Source: Bacillota bacterium (GTDB lineage Bacteria > Bacillota > Clostridia > Saccharofermentanales > UBA5734). Taken from it: a stretch of DNA of 8,777 nucleotides. The notes beneath the pieces are model-generated. The model did no database searches. It was not told the DNA's origin and was given only the letters and a program-made list of their open reading frames with translations. The first letter of the stretch is position 1. The number at the start of each line of letters is the position of its first letter. The translations under genes were made by a program, and so were the position numbers. Location: the NCBI GenBank assembly GCA_023438965.1, contig JAEXPB010000503.1, positions 1-8,777 of the forward strand, given 5' to 3'. Below, piece by piece: positions 1 to 6,104 of this stretch.

Positions 1-738
1 TGCGTCCTGACCCTGGCGGCACCGGCCATTGCCGCTGCCGCCCGGCCCGGCCAATTTGTCAATCTGGCCTGTGACCGATTCCTGCGCCGGCCGATCGGGA
101 TCATGCAGGCGGACGGTGCGGCCGGCACGATCATGGTCGGCATCCGGGTCCAGGGCGCCGGCACCAGCTGGCTGGCCGAACGCCAGCCGGGCGAAGTCCT
201 GTCGGTCCTGGGGCCGCTGGGCCACGGTTTCGAACTGGCCGGCTGCCGGCGGATTATCACCGTCGGCGGCGGCACCGGCGTTTTCCCGCTGTATGCCGTC
301 CAGCAGTATTGCTGCGCCAACCAGATTGAGAGTGTCGCGGTTTGCGGCTATCGTTCCCGGGCCGAGAGTTTCCTGGCCGACGAGTATGCCGGACTGGCCT
401 GCCGGACCCTGTTCGCTTCCGATTGCGGCGACATGGATGTGCCCGGGCATGCCGCCGGGGCGCTGGAGATGCTGCTCCGCGACCTGCCTTTGGTCGACGG
501 TACAGTTGTTCTGACCTGCGGCCCCAAGGTCATGATGCAGGCAGTGGCTGCGATTGCCGCCCGGCATCAGCTGCCCTGCCAGGTCTCCCTCGAGGAGCGG
601 ATGGCCTGCGGCATCGGCGTCTGCCTGGTCTGTGCCTGCCGGATCAAAGCTGAAAACAGCGGCCAGCCGTTTACCCATCAGCGCTGTTGTGTCGAAGGAC
701 CGGTGTTCCCGGCGGAGGTGGTCGAATGGTCGATCTGA
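1..738 (+). CDS. pyrK: Dihydroorotate dehydrogenase B, electron transfer subunit (5'-truncated)
   Basis: FAD and [2Fe-2S] subunit that carries electrons from the PyrD flavin to NAD+ in de novo pyrimidine synthesis (cytoplasmic PyrD2-PyrK2 complex). The reading frame is open from base 1, so the start codon lies outside the window; 245 residues are visible against about 255-260 in the family, so only a short N-terminal piece is missing. Seen in order: PGQFVNL (about codon 16), the FAD-binding segment RRPIGI (about codon 30), a glycine-rich nucleotide loop GGGTG (about codon 89), CGPKVMM near codon 174, and the cluster motif at the C terminus. The cluster cysteines are encoded at 607, 622, 631 and 688 (C-x4-C-x2-C-x18-C), ending in the typical EGPVF. 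Two extra cysteines (637, 685) lie beside them. The usual Ser of the RPxS FAD motif is Gly. It overlaps pyrD by 13 nt. Identification is very secure. Confidence 0.95.
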   Translation, partial: CVLTLAAPAIAAAARPGQFVNLACDRFLRRPIGIMQADGAAGTIMVGIRVQGAGTSWLAERQPGEVLSVLGPLGHGFELAGCRRIITVGGGTGVFPLYAVQQYCCANQIESVAVCGYRSRAESFLADEYAGLACRTLFASDCGDMDVPGHAAGALEMLLRDLPLVDGTVVLTCGPKVMMQAVAAIAARHQLPCQVSLEERMACGIGVCLVCACRIKAENSGQPFTHQRCCVEGPVFPAEVVEWSI

Positions 739-1643
739 GTGTTCATGTCGGCGGTCTGGCCCTGGCCAATCCGGTCCTGGCCGCTTCCGGCACCTTTGGC
801 TTCGGCCGCGAAATGGCCCGCTTCCAGGATCTGTCCCGTCTGGGCGGCATCTGTTCCAAGGGCCTGACCCTGCAGCCGCGCCTGGGCAATCCGCCGCCGC
901 GCGTCGCCGAGTCCAATTGCGGCATGCTAAACAGCGTCGGCTTGCAGAATCCCGGCCTGGCCTGCTTTCTGGCTGAGGAACTGCCGTTCATGCAGACCCT
1001 GGGCTGCAAGGTGATCGTCAATATCGCCGGTCATGCGAATGAAGAATACCTGGAAATGTGCCGGCAGCTCAATGAGAGCGCCGTCGATGTGATCGAATTG
1101 AATTTGTCCTGCCCGAATGTCAAGGAAGGCTGCATGCTGATCGGCGGCAGCCCCCGCCTGATCGAGGAGCTGGTCGCCGCCGCCCGGCAGGTCACCCGCA
1201 AACCGCTCTGGGCCAAGCTGACCCCCAATGTCACCAGCATCGGCGACACGGCCCGGGCTGCCGAGGCGGGCGGCGCCGATGCGGTCGTCCTGATCAACAC
1301 GCTGCTGGGGATGGCCATTGACCGCCGCAGCCGCCGGCCGATCCTGCGCAACAACACCGGCGGCCTGTCCGGGCCGGCCATCAAGCCGGTCGCCCTGCGG
1401 ATGGTCGCCGAGGCCAGCCGCGCCATACAGATCCCGATTGTCGGCGTTGGTGGCATCCAGACCGGCAGCGACGCCCTGGAGTTCCTGATTGCCGGTGCCA
1501 GTGCGGTCGAAGTGGGCACCGCTAATTTGATTAGGCCGACAGCCTGTCAGGACATCCTAACCGAAATGGGGCAGTTGGCGGAGGAAGACGGTGTTGGCGC
1601 ATTGCGCGACTATATCGGTTCGCTGCAATTGTGGAACGCCTGA
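726..1643 (+). CDS. pyrD: Dihydroorotate dehydrogenase B (NAD+), catalytic subunit
   Basis: FMN enzyme oxidising dihydroorotate to orotate, the fourth step of UMP synthesis, as a class 1B enzyme with PyrK. The 305-residue length is normal. Seen: N-terminal NPVLAASGTFGFG, the SKGLTLQPRxGNPPPR strand with NCGMLNSVGLQNPG (substrate and FMN contacts), NLSCPNVKEG with the catalytic base Cys129 (Cys marks class 1; class 2 uses Ser), KLTPNVT, INTLLGMAID, the NNTGGLSGPAIKP loop, and the phosphate-binding GVGGIQTGSDALEFLIAGASAVEVGTA pattern (about residues 242-268). The start is the ATG at 726, with a strong GGAGGTG site at 714-720 and 5 nt spacing. An upstream in-frame ATG at 687 would add 13 unrelated residues and is not preferred. 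The start lies inside the end of pyrK, so translation is probably coupled. The partner gene upstream fixes the class. Confidence 0.96.
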   Translation: MVDLSVHVGGLALANPVLAASGTFGFGREMARFQDLSRLGGICSKGLTLQPRLGNPPPRVAESNCGMLNSVGLQNPGLACFLAEELPFMQTLGCKVIVNIAGHANEEYLEMCRQLNESAVDVIELNLSCPNVKEGCMLIGGSPRLIEELVAAARQVTRKPLWAKLTPNVTSIGDTARAAEAGGADAVVLINTLLGMAIDRRSRRPILRNNTGGLSGPAIKPVALRMVAEASRAIQIPIVGVGGIQTGSDALEFLIAGASAVEVGTANLIRPTACQDILTEMGQLAEEDGVGALRDYIGSLQLWNA

Positions 1644-1657
1644 TCCTGTGATAGATT
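1629..1657 (+). promoter_or_regulatory. Weak candidate promoter for the pyrE-like gene
   Basis: TTGTGG at 1629-1634, a 17-nt spacer and TAGATT at 1652-1657, preceded by a TGn extended -10 dinucleotide at 1649-1650. The hexamers match the sigma-70 consensus at only three and four of six positions. It overlaps the pyrD stop codon in a locally AT-rich patch. The gene is also close enough to be read through from pyrD, so this would be an internal promoter at best. Confidence 0.22.
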
Positions 1658-1679
1658 ATTAGCAGGGAGGTGCTTGCCC

Positions 1680-2540
1680 ATGTCTGTTCAAGAAACCATC
1701 GTCAGCTGGCTCTTTGCCACCCAGGCCATCCGGGTCAGTCCGGCCGATCAGCCGTTCTGGTATACTTCGGGGACGCTGGGGCCCTATTATATCAACACCC
1801 ATTTTCTCTACGGCGGCGAACAGCCGGCGAACGAACTGCTGACGCTGATCGAAGCCAGCACCGCCGATCCGCTGGCCATGCCGGCACGCCTGGCTGCGGC
1901 AATCGGGCAACAGTACCGGACGAATGCGCTCTACCGGGATTTGTGCGACCTGATCGCCTCCTGGCTTAGCGCCGGCTCCTTCGATTTCATATCCGGCGGC
2001 GAGCGGCGGGATTTCTTTTTTTCGATCCAGGCGGCCGCGCTTCTGAACAAGCCGCACCTCAGCCTGCTTAAGAACGGCACGGCGATCTGGACCGACGCCG
2101 GGTTCCGCCATCCGCGCCTGGTCGAAGCCGATGCGCTGAAAGGGCAGCGGGCCGCCCATGTCGCTGACCTGGTCACGGAGGCTTCCAGTTACCAGCGGGC
2201 CTGGCTGCCGGCGATCCATCGTTGCGGCGCCACCATGCCGCTGACCCTGGCGGTTGTCGACCGCGACCAGGGTGGCCGCGAGTGGCTGGCTTCGGTTGGC
2301 ACGGACTTGCTGGCTTTGACCCGGATAGATCTCGCCCTGTTCGAGCAGGCACTGGCAGCCGGGCTGATCAACCGCAGCCAGTATGACCAGATCAGCCGCT
2401 TCATCGACAATCCGCTGGATTATATGCGACATTTCCTGGCTGAGCATCCGGACTTCATCAACCAGCAGATCGCTCTGGGCGGCAAGAGTCGGGAACGCGC
2501 CCTCCTGTGTCAGGAAAAAGGCTATGCCAATCCCGGCTGA
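1680..2540 (+). CDS. Orotate phosphoribosyltransferase-like protein (divergent type I PRTase)
   Basis: A 286-residue protein resembling PyrE, which joins orotate to PRPP to give OMP. Visible: FWYTSGTLGPYY (residues 26-37), matching the PyrE segment with a phosphate-contacting SG-x-x-PYY; ISGGERRDFF (104-113), matching the loop after the first PRTase strands; a PRPP-loop equivalent VADLVTEASSY (161-171); and VVDRDQGG (192-199), as in the PyrE strand after that loop. It differs from canonical PyrE (about 190-220 residues): the PRPP acidic pair is Ala-Asp, the usual RKExKxHG catalytic loop is not seen (only Lys131-Asn-Gly in that area), about 45 residues are inserted near 45-90, and a helical tail follows residue 215. 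Similar long forms occur in Clostridia, as I recall. The ATG at 1680 has GGGAGGTG at 1665-1672; a TTG at 1674 is too close to that site. Its place after pyrKD supports a pyrimidine role, but catalysis on orotate is uncertain. Confidence 0.75.
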   Translation: MSVQETIVSWLFATQAIRVSPADQPFWYTSGTLGPYYINTHFLYGGEQPANELLTLIEASTADPLAMPARLAAAIGQQYRTNALYRDLCDLIASWLSAGSFDFISGGERRDFFFSIQAAALLNKPHLSLLKNGTAIWTDAGFRHPRLVEADALKGQRAAHVADLVTEASSYQRAWLPAIHRCGATMPLTLAVVDRDQGGREWLASVGTDLLALTRIDLALFEQALAAGLINRSQYDQISRFIDNPLDYMRHFLAEHPDFINQQIALGGKSRERALLCQEKGYANPG

Positions 2541-3069
2541 CCCGGATCTCCGCTACGAGCTGATCCGGTCGCGCCGGCGCACACTTTCCTTGATCGTTCG
2601 CGATGACGGTTCGCTGGAGATCCGCTGCCCGATAACCTATCCCCGCTGGCAGATCGACCGCTTCATCCGGGAGAAGTCCGCCTGGATCAACCGCAAACGT
2701 CTGGAAAACCGGCAGATTGTCAATATCGGGCCATTGGCGGCAAATCAGCGCCAGGCGGCCGCCGATCAGCTGATTGATCGTTTCCGCCGTATTCTGGCTA
2801 ACCTTCCCGGCCTGCGGCCAGCCAAAGTTACCCTGCGCGACCAGCGCAGCCGCTGGGGCAGCTGCAGCAGCCGCGGCAACGTGGCGATCAATATGCGCTG
2901 CCACCGTTTGCCGGAAATTCTGCAGGATTATGTCATCCTGCATGAGCTATGCCATCTCGTCCACATGAACCACAGCGCCGAATTCTGGCAGCTGCTGGAT
3001 CATTATCTGCCGGATTCCCGCCGGTACCGGCAGGATTTGCGTCACTATCGTCTGGTCCAGGAGGAATAA
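2524..3069 (+). CDS. YgjP/DUF45-family zinc metallo-hydrolase (SprT/M48-like)
   Basis: A 181-residue cytoplasmic protein of the YgjP (DUF45) family. Visible: an N-terminal strand region RYELIRSRRRTLSL, a helix with WINRKRL near residues 57-63, the family signature RDQRSRWGSCSSRGN (from about residue 108), and the zinc site HELCH (His140, Glu141, His144) followed by HMNH, where His150 is the likely third ligand, then SAEFW. The family has a metallopeptidase-type fold; the E. coli member YgjP has been reported to hydrolyse UTP, and others are simply annotated as metal-dependent hydrolases. The protein is shorter than YgjP (about 165-230 in the wider family) but keeps all core motifs. The ATG at 2524 overlaps the previous gene by 17 nt and has AGGA at 2512-2515 with 8 nt spacing; longer upstream starts fall deep inside that gene. 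Substrate cannot be decided from sequence. Confidence 0.88.
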   Translation: MPIPADPDLRYELIRSRRRTLSLIVRDDGSLEIRCPITYPRWQIDRFIREKSAWINRKRLENRQIVNIGPLAANQRQAAADQLIDRFRRILANLPGLRPAKVTLRDQRSRWGSCSSRGNVAINMRCHRLPEILQDYVILHELCHLVHMNHSAEFWQLLDHYLPDSRRYRQDLRHYRLVQEE

Positions 3070-3075
3070 TTGATC

Positions 3076-3936
3076 ATGAAGCCATCAGCAGCCAAACAAC
3101 CCAAACAGCCTGGAATCGCCCTCGTCACCGGCGCCAGCTCCGGCATTGGCCAGGCCATTGCCGAGCAGCTGGGTAACCGGGGATTCCGGGTTTATGCGGC
3201 AGCCCGCAGCCTGCCGGACTATTTCGCCGACCCGGCCGTCGCCAGGCCGCAAGGCGCCGGGGAACTGCGGCCGATCCGTCTGGATATGACCGACGAATCG
3301 GCCGTGCAGGCAGTCTTCCGGCAGATCATTGCCGCCGAGGGGCGCCTGGATTGCCTGGTCCAGGCTGCCGGTTTCGGTTTGGCCGGTGCGGTCGAGGACA
3401 CGACTTCGACAGAAGCCCGATCCCAGATGGAAACCAACTTCTTTGGCGCCATCCACATCCTGCCGCTGGTGCTGCGCCAGATGCGCAGCCAGCGGCACGG
3501 CCTGATCGTGCAGATCGGTTCGGTGGCCGGCTTCGTGCCCATTGCATATCAGGCCTATTATTCGGCCAGCAAGGCGGCCCTGGCAGCCTTGACCCTGGCA
3601 ATGGCCGATGAGTTGCGACCATTTGGCGTCCGCTGCATGGTGGTCCAGCCCGGCGATACGGCGACCGGCTTTACCCGGTCGCGGATCATGGCCGCCGGCG
3701 CGTTGGAATCGGACTATACCGAGCGTTGCCAGCGCTCGATCGCCAAGATGGCCAAGAGCGAAGCCGACGGCATATCCGCCATGCTCATCGCCCGCCGGAT
3801 TGTCCGTCAGATTTGCCGCCGCCGGCCGCCGCTGGTTTATTCGCCCGAGTTGCTCTATAAACTGGCCCCGATCCTGATATCCCTGATGCCGGTGAAATTC
3901 TACCGGCGGGTAATCGGACTGATGTATGACTATTGA
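3076..3936 (+). CDS. Short-chain dehydrogenase/reductase (SDR family, classical)
   Basis: A 286-residue NAD(P)-dependent oxidoreductase with a Rossmann fold; substrate unknown. Visible: the cofactor loop TGASSGIG (residues 18-25), AAARS after the second strand (the Arg favours NADPH), D-M-T near residue 73 (adenine contact), LVQAAGFG where classical SDRs have NNAG, the helix-4 Asn in ETNFFG, catalytic Ser149 in IGSVAG, and Tyr162-x3-Lys166 in YYSASK with the normal 13-residue Ser-to-Tyr spacing. A PGDTATGF segment follows. The C-terminal 40 residues are basic then hydrophobic (PILISLMPVKFY), possibly a membrane-associating tail. Start choice: ATG 3076 is preferred, but TTG 3070 is also well placed after AGGAGG (3059-3064), adding only two residues. 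The gene follows the previous stop directly and overlaps the next gene by 11 nt. Membership of the family is certain, the role is not. Confidence 0.9.
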   Translation: MKPSAAKQPKQPGIALVTGASSGIGQAIAEQLGNRGFRVYAAARSLPDYFADPAVARPQGAGELRPIRLDMTDESAVQAVFRQIIAAEGRLDCLVQAAGFGLAGAVEDTTSTEARSQMETNFFGAIHILPLVLRQMRSQRHGLIVQIGSVAGFVPIAYQAYYSASKAALAALTLAMADELRPFGVRCMVVQPGDTATGFTRSRIMAAGALESDYTERCQRSIAKMAKSEADGISAMLIARRIVRQICRRRPPLVYSPELLYKLAPILISLMPVKFYRRVIGLMYDY

Positions 3937-4645
3937 CCGCGCCCCGATCGCCATCCTCTACCAGGACAGCGACCTGATTGTGGCCGATAAGCCGGCAGGA
4001 CTGCCGACGCAGGCGGATCCTGGCAGCCCGGAGAACCTGCTTGGCCGCCTGGCCCGGCAGCTGGCGCTGCCGTCCGCCGGATTGCTGCCGGTCCACCGGC
4101 TCGACCGTCCGGTCGGCGGTCTGCTGGTGATTGCCCGGACAGCCGCCGCGCAAACCGCGCTGACCCGCCAGCTGGCCAGCCACGAAATGAGCAAGGTTTA
4201 TCTGGCTGTCGCTTGCGGCGTACCGGAGCCTGCTGCCGGGGAGCTGGCCGACTATCTGCTCAAGAACGAACGCCTGAACATCAGCCGGGTCACCGGCGCC
4301 GACAATCGGTCGGCCAAGCCGGCCCGGCTGTCCTATTGCACGCTGGCGCGGTCGAACGCTCCGGACGGCCAGGCCCTAGCCCTGCTGCGGATCGATTTGC
4401 AGACCGGCCGCCACCATCAGATCCGGGTCCAGCTGGCACATGCCGGCTGGCCGCTGTGGGGCGATACCAAATACAATCCGGCCCTGCACCGGGCCGGCGG
4501 CTGGCACAACCTGGGCCTGTTCGCCGCAGCCATCCGTTTCCGTCACCCGCGTGACGGCCGGCCACTGGCCTTCAGCCGGGAACTGCCGCAATGGCCGCCA
4601 TTTGATTTTTTTACTGATCTTCATCTGGACTCTGTGTTAAAATAA
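3926..4645 (+). CDS. RluA-family RNA pseudouridine synthase
   Basis: A 239-residue enzyme isomerising uridine to pseudouridine in rRNA or tRNA. Visible: the opening ILYQDSDLIVADKPAGLPTQ (residues 9-28) typical of the family, the catalytic motif HRLDRPVGGLLVIAR with Asp60 as nucleophile, MSKVYLAV (about residue 90), the LLRIDLQTGRHHQIRVQLAHAGWPLWGDTKY block (from about residue 152) with the conserved GRHHQIR, and a final strand with GLFAAAIRFRHP. There is no N-terminal S4 domain, so the protein resembles the minimal RluA/TruC-like forms more than RluB/E/F or RluC/D. The target uridine cannot be named. The ATG at 3926 overlaps the SDR gene by 11 nt and has no strong ribosome site, which suggests translational coupling. 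The last 50 nt are AT-rich, unlike the rest, and contain a candidate promoter for the next gene. Confidence 0.92.
   Translation: MTIDRAPIAILYQDSDLIVADKPAGLPTQADPGSPENLLGRLARQLALPSAGLLPVHRLDRPVGGLLVIARTAAAQTALTRQLASHEMSKVYLAVACGVPEPAAGELADYLLKNERLNISRVTGADNRSAKPARLSYCTLARSNAPDGQALALLRIDLQTGRHHQIRVQLAHAGWPLWGDTKYNPALHRAGGWHNLGLFAAAIRFRHPRDGRPLAFSRELPQWPPFDFFTDLHLDSVLK
4610..4643 (+). promoter_or_regulatory. Candidate extended -10 promoter for tldD-tldE
   Basis: TAAAAT at 4638-4643 is preceded by TGT at 4635-4637, giving an extended -10 (TGn-TAAAAT, five of six consensus bases). The nearest -35-like hexamer, TTTACT at 4610-4615, is 22 nt upstream, longer than the usual 17, so activity would rely on the extended -10. 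It overlaps the stop codon of the pseudouridine synthase gene and lies in the most AT-rich patch for several kb. It precedes the largest gap in the window and would give a leader of about 65 nt. Confidence 0.42.
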
Positions 4646-4715
4646 AGCTGACAGGGGCTTGCCAGGATAGTCAACCGGCGTCGGCCTCTGATTCTGACCA
4701 ACCGGGAGACCGTCT
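4646..4715 (+). other. 70-nt intergenic region / presumed tldD leader
   Basis: The largest gap between genes in the window. It contains no credible small ORF, no strong hairpin followed by a T run, and no riboswitch that I recognise. It holds the tldD ribosome binding site GGGAG at 4704-4708, 7 nt before the ATG. A CAACCGG heptamer occurs twice (4672-4678 and 4699-4705), and GTCAACCGGCG at 4670-4680 recurs just inside tldD at 4760-4770; this may be chance. Confidence 0.5.
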
Positions 4716-6104
4716 ATGCTTCAACGGACATTATTGCAGGATCTTCTGCAGTTGGCCCTGTCAACCGGCGCGGATTTCGCCGAAATTTACTGTGAGGAAA
4801 CCCGGCGCAGCCAGCTGTCAATGATCAACGGCAATCTGGAAAAAGCTTCGTCCGGCCTGGATGCCGGTATTGGCGTCCGTATGCTTAAAGGGCCGCAATG
4901 CCTGTACAGCATCACGAACGATTGGACAGAAGGCGCGCTGGTCAGCCTGGTTCGCGACGCCGCAGCCGCGCTGCGGGATGCCGGCCGGTCCGGCTTGCCG
5001 CCCCTGCAGGCGACGGTTGGCCGATGCAGCCATCCGGTCCTGATTTATCCGCATCACATGGCCAAACCGGTCAAGGTCAGCCTTTTGCGGTTGGCCAGCG
5101 ACAGTGCCTATGCCTATAGCCCGCTGATCAGCCAGACCCGCTGCGGTATGATCGAGTGGGAATCCACCATCCAAATCGCCAATTCCGAGGGCCTGCTGGC
5201 CGATGACGAACGCGTGTACAGCCGTTTCACGGTGGAAGCCGTCGCCGCTTCGGCCACCGAAAAGCAGACCGGCGCCCATTTGCCCGGCGCCCGGCGGGGT
5301 TATGAGTTTTTCGAGCAGCTGCCGGTCGAGACGCTGGCGGCTGACGCCGCGCGGATGGCGGTCACCATGCTGCAGGCTGAGCCCTGTCCGTCCGGCCAGA
5401 TGCCGGTCGTCATCGATTCGGGTTTCGGCGGCGTCATCTTCCATGAGTCCTGCGGCCATGGGCTGGAAGCGACAGCCCTGGCGCGCAGGGCTTCGGTTTT
5501 CCAGGGCAAATTGGGTCAGCCGATCGCCAGCCCGCTGGTCACGGCTGTCGACGATGCGACCCTGGCCCATGAGTGGGGCTCGCAGGACATTGACGACGAG
5601 GGGACGCCGACCCGGCGGATCGTGCTGATCGAAAATGGCATCCTGCGCTCCTATCTGGTTGACCGCCACAACGGCAGCAAGCTCGGGCTGGCTTCCACCG
5701 GTTCGTCCCGACGCGAGTCCTACCGATATGCGCCGACCTCCCGCATGAGCAACACGTTCATCGCCCCCGGCCAGGATACACCGGAAGCCATCATCAAGGC
5801 AACACCGAACGGCTTGTATGCCCGGCACATGGGCGGCGGTTCGGTCGATCCGGCCAGCGGCGACTTCAATTTCAGCGTCCGCGAGGCCTATCTGATCCGG
5901 GACGGTCAGATCGCCCAGCCGGTACGCGGCGCCACCCTGATCGGCAAGGGTGCCGACGTGCTGCACCGAATCGACCGGGTTGGCAGCAATCTCGAGCTGG
6001 CGCAAGGCATGTGCGGCTCGAGCAGCGGTTCTGTGCCGGCCAATGTCGGCCAGCCGATGATCCGGGTCAGCAATCTGACTGTCGGCGGAAGGGGGCAGGC
6101 GTGA
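4716..6104 (+). CDS. tldD: Zinc metalloprotease TldD homologue
   Basis: Catalytic subunit of the TldD/TldE heterodimer, a cytoplasmic metalloprotease that in E. coli cleaves unfolded peptides, matures microcin B17 and degrades the CcdA antitoxin. The 462-residue length is close to E. coli TldD (about 480). Visible: an N-terminal domain opening with LALSTGADFAEIYCEETRR and a YSRFTVEAVAAS strand near residue 167, then the metal site HESCGH (His243, Glu244, His248) followed by GLEATALARR, and a C-terminal MCGSSSGSVPANVGQP in which Cys433 matches the cysteine ligand of E. coli TldD. The DIDDEGTPTRR and MSNTFIAPG blocks are also family features. All predicted metal ligands are present, so it should be active. 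The ATG at 4716 has GGGAG at 4704-4708. The stop codon overlaps the tldE start by 1 nt. The physiological substrate in this organism is unknown. Confidence 0.95.
   Translation: MLQRTLLQDLLQLALSTGADFAEIYCEETRRSQLSMINGNLEKASSGLDAGIGVRMLKGPQCLYSITNDWTEGALVSLVRDAAAALRDAGRSGLPPLQATVGRCSHPVLIYPHHMAKPVKVSLLRLASDSAYAYSPLISQTRCGMIEWESTIQIANSEGLLADDERVYSRFTVEAVAASATEKQTGAHLPGARRGYEFFEQLPVETLAADAARMAVTMLQAEPCPSGQMPVVIDSGFGGVIFHESCGHGLEATALARRASVFQGKLGQPIASPLVTAVDDATLAHEWGSQDIDDEGTPTRRIVLIENGILRSYLVDRHNGSKLGLASTGSSRRESYRYAPTSRMSNTFIAPGQDTPEAIIKATPNGLYARHMGGGSVDPASGDFNFSVREAYLIRDGQIAQPVRGATLIGKGADVLHRIDRVGSNLELAQGMCGSSSGSVPANVGQPMIRVSNLTVGGRGQA

Noticed and set aside
1659..2447. Minus-strand open frame of 262 codons opposite the pyrE-like gene
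   Set aside because: The + strand product has clear PRTase motifs, while the antisense product has none and is rich in Gln, Gly and Arg.
3085..3954. Minus-strand open frame of 289 codons opposite the SDR gene
   Set aside because: It mirrors the SDR codons almost exactly; no motifs, no ribosome site of note, composition typical of a shadow frame.
4591..4612. Possible terminator (short ATGG/CCAT palindrome then a run of seven T) near the end of the pseudouridine synthase gene
   Set aside because: The stem is only 4 bp, the T run is not adjacent to it, and it lies inside coding sequence upstream of the stop codon.
4818..6005. Long minus-strand open frame (395 codons) opposite tldD
   Set aside because: It lies wholly inside a gene with intact family motifs, and its translation is Gly/Gln/Arg/Asp-rich with no recognisable domain. 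Long antisense frames are expected in GC-rich genes with third-position GC bias.
6011..6103. N-terminal extension of TldE from an ATG at 6011
   Set aside because: It would add 31 residues overlapping the TldD metal-ligand region, and TldE proteins begin close to the ATG at 6104, which has its own ribosome site.
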